Origin: Maritimibacter sp.
Lineage (GTDB): Bacteria; Pseudomonadota; Alphaproteobacteria; Rhodobacterales; Rhodobacteraceae
DNA: 6,790 bases
Reading direction: 5' to 3'
Assembly (NCBI GenBank): GCA_020441225.1
Contig: JAGRMP010000558.1
Span: 1 to 6,790, forward strand
The notes beneath the pieces are model-generated. The model was not told where the DNA came from. It saw only the letters and a list, made by a program, of their open reading frames with translations, and ran no database searches. Of the stretch, positions 5,652-6,790 are shown piece by piece; the first letter of the stretch is position 1, and the number at the start of each line of letters is the position of its first letter. The translations under genes and the position numbers were made by a program.

Positions 5652-6790
5652 TCAGTAGCTCAGGCCGCAGACCTCTTCGAGCTTGCCGCCGCCGTAATCG
5701 TCGATGCTGGTGAACAGCGTGGCGAGCAGCTTGCCGTCGACGTAGCGACCGGCAAAGGGACCGGTCTGCACGTAGCAGCGGGTCACGGTCTTGACCGGCG
5801 CGGCGTAGGCCGGGGCCATCTCGGCGACGTAGCCCTTGCTTCCGGCCATCTCGGTCACCTGCGCCTCGTAGACGGGCTTCGGCATCGGCTTCATCGCAGG
5901 CGCGGGCTCGGCCATCGCATGCTCTTCGGCCGGGGCCAGCTCACCCTTGTCGAGACCGGCGGGCTCCGTCATTTCGTGGGCATCCGCCATCGCCGGGGCC
6001 TGGTGCTGGTGGCCGTAATCGGTGGCCGATTTCGGCAGGCCGATCAGCGAGACGGTGACCTTGCGCTGGTTGCCGTCATAGGGATCGCCGGACATGTTGG
6101 CGTATTCCTCGCCGACCGCGCGCAGCACGAAACGGGCCGGGTCGAAGCCGAACTCGGCGATCAGGAAATCCTTGACCGCGTGATTGCGGGCCTTGGCGAG
6201 CGCCTCGTTGGCCGCGGGCGACCCGGTCGCGTCGGTGAAGCCCGAGAGCAGGATCAGCACGCTCGGGTTCTCGAAGTAATACGCCGAGATGATCTGGCCG
6301 ATCTGCTTGAGCTCGTGCTTGGCCTCGTAGTCGAGCATCGAGCTGCCCGAGGTGAAGAACACCGGGTTGCGGATGTCGGTCGCGTGTTTGCCCACGTGCA
6401 TCACGTGATCGTCGCCATAGCCGTCATGCATGGCGTAATCGTCGTGCCCGTCGTCGTAGACATGGCCGTAGCCGTGATCGTCGTAGACCACCTTGGGGTG
6501 GACGATGGTCGCCCGCTTGGCATAGGCCGGATCGCCGTAATAGACCGGGTCGCCGTAATGGTCGTAGTACGTCACCGTGCCATGGCCGAGCGTCGAGACG
6601 TAGCTCGAAGACCAGTCGTAGCTCGGATAGTGATAGCTCGGATAGTCGTATTTCGGCGTCCAGCCGGAGCTGTAATGGGTCTTGTGCGGCACGTAGTCCC
6701 AGCTCTTCCAGCCGTAATCGTAATCCGTCCAGCCGGACCCGTAGCTCTTCCAGCCATAGTCGTAGCCCGACCCGTAGCCGGTCCAGGGCG
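5652..6790 (-). CDS. OmpA-family envelope protein, partial (start beyond the right edge)
   Basis: The frame is open from the window edge to TGA at 5652 (about 379 codons). The GTG at 6692 is not the start: the frame upstream encodes the same Tyr/Gly/Trp-rich sequence as downstream. The front (6366-6790) is rich in Tyr, Gly, Trp, Ser and then His/Asp. The OmpA domain spans ~6036-6365: it opens NPVFFTSGSSMLDYEA and carries GFTDATGSPAANEAL then KARNHAV, holding the Asp and Arg that bind diaminopimelate in this family, and later AVGEEY. A Met/Ala/Glu/Pro-rich linker and a C-terminal segment with two Cys (TRCYVQTGPFAGRYVDG, EEVCGLSY) follow, so the domain is central rather than terminal as in classical OmpA or Pal. 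The expected role is peptidoglycan anchoring at the envelope. A signal peptide cannot be checked because the start is missing. Confidence 0.9.
   Translation of the reverse strand, partial: PWTGYGSGYDYGWKSYGSGWTDYDYGWKSWDYVPHKTHYSSGWTPKYDYPSYHYPSYDWSSSYVSTLGHGTVTYYDHYGDPVYYGDPAYAKRATIVHPKVVYDDHGYGHVYDDGHDDYAMHDGYGDDHVMHVGKHATDIRNPVFFTSGSSMLDYEAKHELKQIGQIISAYYFENPSVLILLSGFTDATGSPAANEALAKARNHAVKDFLIAEFGFDPARFVLRAVGEEYANMSGDPYDGNQRKVTVSLIGLPKSATDYGHQHQAPAMADAHEMTEPAGLDKGELAPAEEHAMAEPAPAMKPMPKPVYEAQVTEMAGSKGYVAEMAPAYAAPVKTVTRCYVQTGPFAGRYVDGKLLATLFTSIDDYGGGKLEEVCGLSY
6702..6776 (-). repeat. Tyr/Gly/Trp protein repeat at the front of the OmpA-family protein
   Basis: Two consecutive units are read in the OmpA-family frame: YGSGYDYGWKS (6744-6776) and YGSGWTDYDYGWKS (6702-6743), differing by a three-residue insertion. 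Related but looser Tyr-Pro-Ser motifs follow (YPSYHYPSYDW). More units may lie beyond the edge. Such aromatic low-complexity sequence is typical of flexible, self-associating or surface-exposed segments. Confidence 0.7.

Noticed and set aside
6690..6692. GTG at 6692 as the start of the OmpA-family gene
   Set aside because: The frame continues upstream to the edge with the same Tyr/Gly/Trp-rich repeats (two YGSG...YDYGWKS units), so this is an internal valine codon and the real start is outside the window.

Overview
The window is a dense, GC-rich, single-direction locus: every gene I can support lies on the minus strand and is transcribed from right to left. High GC, strong G/C bias at third codon positions and purine-rich AGGAGG-type ribosome binding sites suggest an alphaproteobacterium. 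The gene style (an OmpA-family protein with a Tyr-rich front, and an exported caspase-like protein with W...YL..YP.G repeats) makes a Rhodobacterales-type genome the best guess. This placement is inference, since no rRNA or marker gene is present.

Layout from upstream (right) to downstream (left). (1) A partial OmpA-family gene enters from the right edge; its true start is outside the window. It has a Tyr/Gly/Trp-rich and His/Asp-rich front, a central OmpA peptidoglycan-binding domain and a low-complexity tail. (2) A 274-base spacer holds a GC-rich hairpin and three 12-base direct repeats. (3) A 1008-residue exported caspase-like (C14/metacaspase-type) protein has a signal peptide, an uncharacterised N-terminal region, a His/Cys-dyad caspase domain, a degenerate EF-hand-like loop, four CxxC-bearing repeats and three related W/YL..YP repeats. 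(4) A 122-base spacer holds a hairpin at the caspase stop codon and a four-unit 14-base tandem repeat. (5) A 501-residue cytosolic protein of unknown function is followed after 3 bases by (6) a 178-residue unknown protein. (7) After 79 bases, the first 34 codons of another gene, with a good ribosome binding site, run off the left edge.

How the parts may work together: the exported caspase-like protease and the OmpA-family protein would share the periplasm or cell envelope. The two unknown proteins have no export signal and look cytosolic, and they form a tight unit that continues past the left edge. A system linking an envelope protease with cytosolic partners is possible but is inferred from gene order only. 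The most notable molecular feature is that the caspase-like protein's CxxC units align with its own helical repeats, with the YPxG turn replaced by CxxC. The two repeat-bearing spacers sit where expression of the caspase gene and of the downstream unit would be set, and their repeats share a GGTCT core.
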